A stretch of DNA of 64,000 bases, taken from positions 60,913-124,912 of the forward strand of contig NZ_AWGE01000020.1 of assembly GCF_000495815.1 (NCBI RefSeq), written 5' to 3'. This DNA is from Asticcacaulis sp. AC466. Its GTDB lineage: Bacteria > Pseudomonadota > Alphaproteobacteria > Caulobacterales > Caulobacteraceae. Positions 60,630 to 64,000 of the stretch are shown piece after piece (within the stretch, counting starts at the first letter, position 1; each line of letters begins with the position of its first letter). Under the pieces are notes generated by a model that worked only from the letters and a program-made list of their open reading frames with translations, ran no database searches and was not told where the DNA came from. The position numbers were made by a program, and so were the translations under genes.

Positions 60630-60922
60630 TCACCCGGCCACGCGACGCCGAGGGCGACGCTCATCGTCTACGACGTTGCCCCCGGGATTTAAATCAGTTT
60701 AAAGTTAGCTCTGGCGGTTGGTTTTTCCGTTTTGGATACTGGTGGGAGCGTCGGTGATCGGCGGGGAGCTGTGGGATGAGCGCAGCGCCGGGTCACGACG
60801 ACGAGGGCTGAAATTGCGGGCATAGCCGCATATTCCCGTCTCGGCTGAATACGTATCCTTCGTCGAGCAAAAAGAGTAAACTCTGTGCTTAGTGGCATTC
60901 TCGTAACATCGGACTTCATCGG
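60630..60922. other. Intergenic region with GC-rich block, possible relic
   Basis: The 293 bases between the O-acetyltransferase and the ABC exporter hold no supported gene. Bases about 60632-60850 return abruptly to high GC inside an AT-rich island. A 76-codon minus-strand frame there (60689-60919) is Arg/Pro-rich with no recognisable domain. This may be leftover from an insertion or an older chromosome segment. Confidence 0.4.
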
Positions 60923-62692
60923 ATGCTCGTTACACGCTTTAGAGATTTCTGGTTTATGAAACTGTTTGGCTACAAAAGCGAGCCCTATCCCGTGCCTTCA
61001 GCCTCAGTCCGGGACGTCTTCGCTCGTGTTAGGAGTTTTTTTATTTCGGCCGCGATTTTCACGGCAGTGATAAATCTCCTTGCGCTATCGGGCTCGATTT
61101 TCATGTTACAAGTCTATGATCGCGTCCTTCCCAGTCATAGCTTGGAAACACTACTAGCCTTAGTTGTCCTGGTTGTAGGTCTTTATCTCGCGACCAGCGT
61201 TCTTGAACATATTAGAGCCAAGCTATTCGCACGCATTGGGCGCTTCGTCGACCTTAGCTTGCAGGGGGCGGTTTTTAACTTGGACGTGAGTTCTGGACTG
61301 CCCGGTAGACGGGCTTCCGTTCAGGCAGCACCCTTCAAAGACCTGGATCAACTTCGTAATTTTCTATCCAGTGGCGGGCCATCGGCCCTATTCGATTTGC
61401 CGTGGATACCGCTATATGTTGTGGCCTTGTTTCTTTTACATCCCTGTATTGGTGTTCTCGGGTTATTGGGGGCCACCTTTCTGGTGGCTACCACCATGCT
61501 TGCCGATCGAAAACTCGCCACGCAGCAAAAAGTATCGTTCAGTTTCACCGTCGAGGCGGGTGCCCAGTCCTTCGCTGCAAAGCAAGGGGCGGAGACTGTT
61601 GTCGCACAAGGCATGCGGCACAACCTGACGCGATTATGGTCTGCGAGTCATGAAAGAGCTGGTGAAGCAGTCATCGAAGCCAGTGATACAGCCAGTTTCT
61701 ACAGGGGGGTGTCGCGATTTTTCCGAAATAGTTTGCAATCATTGGTCTTAGGGATGGGGGCATATTTGGTGATCACGGGCAAGGCAACAGGGGGTGTTAT
61801 GATCGCTTCCTCAATTCTACTCGGCAAAGCCTTATCGCCTGTAGAACAGGCCCTTTTCATTTGGCGCGGATTTGTAGCGTCAAGGGATGCCTATTTCAGG
61901 CTTGATAAGACTCTACCACTGGCTACATCTTCACCTGACACCAGGCTACCTCTTCCCATGACGCGTATTAAAGTAGACGGCCTCGCTATTGGGGTGCCAG
62001 AACGGGCCCTGCCTGTTCTAACCGATATTCATTTTGAACTCGCCGCAGGAGATGTGCTTGGCATATTGGGACCAAGTGGTGTTGGTAAATCTTCTTTTGT
62101 CAGAACCTTTGTTGGCCTACTCAAACCCATGCGAGGGTCAATTCGATTTGATGGCTCCTTACTCTCTCAATGGTCAGAGGAAGATAGGAGCGCCTTTATG
62201 GGGTATCTTCCCCAATCTGTAGACCTGTTCGATGGGACTGTAGCCCAAAACATATGTAGGTTTGACACGTCCGCTGCGTCTGAGAAAATCGTCGAAGCCG
62301 CCCAAGCCGCGGGCGTTGAAGACCTTATACGTAGCTTGCCAGACGGGTTTGACAGCCAGGTTGGGCCAAGGGGAGATAGGCTGTCTGCGGGCGAAAGACA
62401 GCGGATTGCCTTAGCGCGCGCGTTTTTCAGCAGTCCGTTCGTCACTGTGCTCGACGAGCCAAATTCTGCGCTCGATTCGGATGGGGAAAGGGAGCTCGTA
62501 CGAGCCGTCGACCGAATTAGGGCCCGCGGCGGTATCACGATCATTATCGCCCATCGGTCTGCTATTTTGCAGTGTGCAACGAAGCTGATGATGTTCGGCA
62601 CAGGCCGCCAGGTGGTATTTGGTGCAAGAGACGAGGTGTTAAGTAAAGTAAGAGATTTTATGCCCCAAGGATTCGCAGGACCGGTGAAATGA
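60923..62692 (+). CDS. Type I secretion ABC exporter (PrtD/RsaD-like)
   Basis: The protein has 589 residues. The membrane domain spans about residues 30-325 (SFFISAAIFTAVINLLALSGSIFMLQVYDRVLPSHS, the typical PrtD/LapB opening). The ATPase follows with Walker A GPSGVGKSS, Q-loop GYLPQSVDLFDG, signature LSAGERQR, Walker B VTVLDEPNSALD and switch His in IIIAHRSA. There is no N-terminal C39 peptidase or C39-like domain, which places it with exporters of RTX/S-layer-type proteins. Start could also be 60956. The stop overlaps the adaptor gene by 4 nt. Substrate not in the window. Confidence 0.93.
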   Translation: MLVTRFRDFWFMKLFGYKSEPYPVPSASVRDVFARVRSFFISAAIFTAVINLLALSGSIFMLQVYDRVLPSHSLETLLALVVLVVGLYLATSVLEHIRAKLFARIGRFVDLSLQGAVFNLDVSSGLPGRRASVQAAPFKDLDQLRNFLSSGGPSALFDLPWIPLYVVALFLLHPCIGVLGLLGATFLVATTMLADRKLATQQKVSFSFTVEAGAQSFAAKQGAETVVAQGMRHNLTRLWSASHERAGEAVIEASDTASFYRGVSRFFRNSLQSLVLGMGAYLVITGKATGGVMIASSILLGKALSPVEQALFIWRGFVASRDAYFRLDKTLPLATSSPDTRLPLPMTRIKVDGLAIGVPERALPVLTDIHFELAAGDVLGILGPSGVGKSSFVRTFVGLLKPMRGSIRFDGSLLSQWSEEDRSAFMGYLPQSVDLFDGTVAQNICRFDTSAASEKIVEAAQAAGVEDLIRSLPDGFDSQVGPRGDRLSAGERQRIALARAFFSSPFVTVLDEPNSALDSDGERELVRAVDRIRARGGITIIIAHRSAILQCATKLMMFGTGRQVVFGARDEVLSKVRDFMPQGFAGPVK

Positions 62693-64000
62693 AGGCAGAT
62701 TTTGCAAGCCATTCTAGTCCCAGCGATCGCATGAGTATCTCAAAGCAAAGCCGCCTTGGCCTTTTTCTGTCGGCCGCAGTTTTGATGTTTGTATTTTTGT
62801 GGGGTGGCCTTGCCCATATTTCCGGCGCGGTTATTGCCAGTGGACAAATCGCCTTGTCTTCTGGGGTTAATAGCATTCAGCATAGGGACGGGGGTATTGT
62901 AAGCGAAATATTGGTCAGTGAAGGTCAGGACGTTAAATCCGGTCAAGTTTTAGCCCGCCTGGACCAAACGATAGTCAGCGCAAACGAGGACGTCATCGAC
63001 CAGCAGATCTGGCAACTATCGGCGCGTAGATCCCGGCTTGAGGCAGAGAGGGATCATAAGGGCGAGCATGCGATTGAAGTTCGGTCCGATATGCCACCCG
63101 CGCGCAAAGCTATCCTAGTTTCGGAACGCCATTTGTTGGAGTCTCGCCGCTATCTCAATGCTCAGCGGCGCTCGCAGCTGCTTGAACAAATCGGTCAAGG
63201 TGATCATGTCATTGCGGGTCTAAATGCGCAAGTAGAGGCAACTGAACAGCAGTCCGCACTTGTGGGTCAAGAGTTGGCCTCGGTCAGGAAACTTTACGAG
63301 CAGGGCTATGCCCCGTTCAGCCGCGTGAGTGAACTGCAGCGTCAAGGCCAACAGTTTGCTGGCCAGAGAGGCGAGTTGGTTTCCTCCATAGCAAGGACGA
63401 AGGCAGAGCAAGCTCAATTTCGAGAGCAAATATTACAGCTTGCATCGGAGTTCGATGCAAGTGTTTTGAATGACCTCAAAGATACGGACTTAAAACTGGG
63501 CGAGCTCCGTGGTCGGGAAATTACGACACAGGATGCCTCACGGCGAGTTGAAATTCGTACGCCGGTTGCCGGGAGAGTGCAGCAATTGAATGTTCACACG
63601 CGCGGTGGCGTCGTGGCGGCAGGAGAAACTCTTATGCTTGTTGTCCCGAAAAACGATGACCTCATTATAGAGGCAAGGATCCCACCACAGAAGATTGATA
63701 GTGTGCGCGTAGGTAGTGTAGCATTTGTGAAATTTTCTGCCTTGGACGCGAGTGCTGTCCCAGAAGGGAAGGGCAAGGTGGGTGTTGTTTCAAACAACGT
63801 GGAAGTTGATTCAAAAACAGGTGTAAAATTCTACACGGCCCGTTTAATTATAGACCGAATGAGCCTCCCTCAAAATTATCGTAATAGTCTTGTGTCGGGC
63901 ATGCCAGTTGAAGTCCATATAAGGACCAAGAGCAAATCGGCTTTGAGCTATTTTCTTCAGCCTCTTGCTGACCAAATGAGCAGGGCTTTCGTGGAGGATT
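62689..64000 (+). CDS. HlyD-family type I secretion adaptor (partial, runs off the right edge)
   Basis: The frame starts at ATG 62689 (overlapping the exporter TGA) and is open for 437 codons to the window end. A cytoplasmic tail, one membrane helix (LFLSAAVLMFVFLWGGLAH) and the first lipoyl half (IQHRDGGIVSEILVSEGQDV) lead into a long coiled-coil region (about residues 90-265). The second lipoyl half (VEIRTPVAGRVQQLNVHTRG) and barrel (ARIPPQKIDSVRVGS) follow. The last visible residues, ALSYFLQPLADQMSRAF, match the usual C-terminus, so only a few codons are missing. It bridges the PrtD-type exporter to an outer-membrane TolC-like protein not seen here. Confidence 0.93.
   Translation, partial: MKADFASHSSPSDRMSISKQSRLGLFLSAAVLMFVFLWGGLAHISGAVIASGQIALSSGVNSIQHRDGGIVSEILVSEGQDVKSGQVLARLDQTIVSANEDVIDQQIWQLSARRSRLEAERDHKGEHAIEVRSDMPPARKAILVSERHLLESRRYLNAQRRSQLLEQIGQGDHVIAGLNAQVEATEQQSALVGQELASVRKLYEQGYAPFSRVSELQRQGQQFAGQRGELVSSIARTKAEQAQFREQILQLASEFDASVLNDLKDTDLKLGELRGREITTQDASRRVEIRTPVAGRVQQLNVHTRGGVVAAGETLMLVVPKNDDLIIEARIPPQKIDSVRVGSVAFVKFSALDASAVPEGKGKVGVVSNNVEVDSKTGVKFYTARLIIDRMSLPQNYRNSLVSGMPVEVHIRTKSKSALSYFLQPLADQMSRAFVED

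Noticed and set aside
60689..60919. 76-codon minus-strand open frame as a gene
   Set aside because: Arg/Pro-rich, no ribosome site, no domain; more likely chance or relic sequence.
1..64000. CRISPR arrays, tRNA or rRNA genes, intact IS elements, prophage
   Set aside because: I saw no regularly spaced repeats, no cloverleaf or rRNA-like sequence, and no transposase, integrase or phage structural proteins on reading; short tRNAs could still be missed without a search tool.

Overview
This 64 kb window is dense, mostly GC-rich proteobacterial DNA. The gene content points to an alphaproteobacterium, probably Caulobacteraceae and perhaps Asticcacaulis-like. The pointers are a plant-polysaccharide operon, NodT-type outer-membrane factors, and a polysaccharide ABC exporter beside a type I secretion pair, as around the Caulobacter S-layer locus. 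The taxonomic placement is inference; there is no rRNA marker. I saw no rRNA, tRNA, CRISPR array or intact insertion sequence.

Layout. Positions 1-1662 hold the end of a class III aminotransferase, a 3-hydroxyacyl-CoA dehydrogenase-like enzyme and an Asp/Glu-racemase-fold protein, with overlapping ends. Positions 2027-12401 are a five-gene operon of exported hemicellulose enzymes (GH51, CE1-type esterase, GH3 with PA14, SASA acetylesterase, GH95). They would strip arabinose, acetyl, xylose or glucose, and fucose or galactose from plant polymers such as xyloglucan. A right-handed beta-helix protein (12871-14988, minus) is probably an extra glycan-active enzyme; a lone antitoxin-like gene lies between. 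Positions 15280-25268 hold an OprB-like porin, a two-component system and a heavy-metal RND efflux set (MFP, CzcA-type pump, outer-membrane factor, small lipoprotein).

Positions 25413-35015 are mixed: a SulP anion transporter with no clear start codon, overlapped by a ParB-like protein; an SGNH hydrolase; an MHYT-PAS-GGDEF-EAL c-di-GMP enzyme; an AbrB-Doc toxin-antitoxin pair whose Fic motif is eroded; and a MotA/MotB-like proton-channel pair unconnected to flagella.

Two minus-strand operons look like parts of one light-response regulon: tspO-folE-BLUF-SDR (37580 down to 35127) and SOUL-DCC-DUF3429-SDR (45203 down to 42627). A CGTATACG palindrome lies just upstream of each. Between them is a plus-strand stress group: DUF1269 protein, triple-BON protein, and an NAD(P)HX repair enzyme coupled to a zinc alcohol dehydrogenase.

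Positions 45500-49698 hold a lipoprotein, an alpha/beta hydrolase, and a pirin divergent from a LysR regulator, plus small unknowns. Positions 49740-55428 (minus) are a complete HAE1-type RND multidrug efflux operon. From about 55.5 kb the base composition becomes more AT-rich, with a surface-polysaccharide island: Wzm/Wzt-type ABC exporter, a GT2 glycosyltransferase and an AlgX/AlgJ-type O-acetyltransferase. A PrtD-type ABC exporter and its HlyD-family adaptor follow; the adaptor runs off the right edge.
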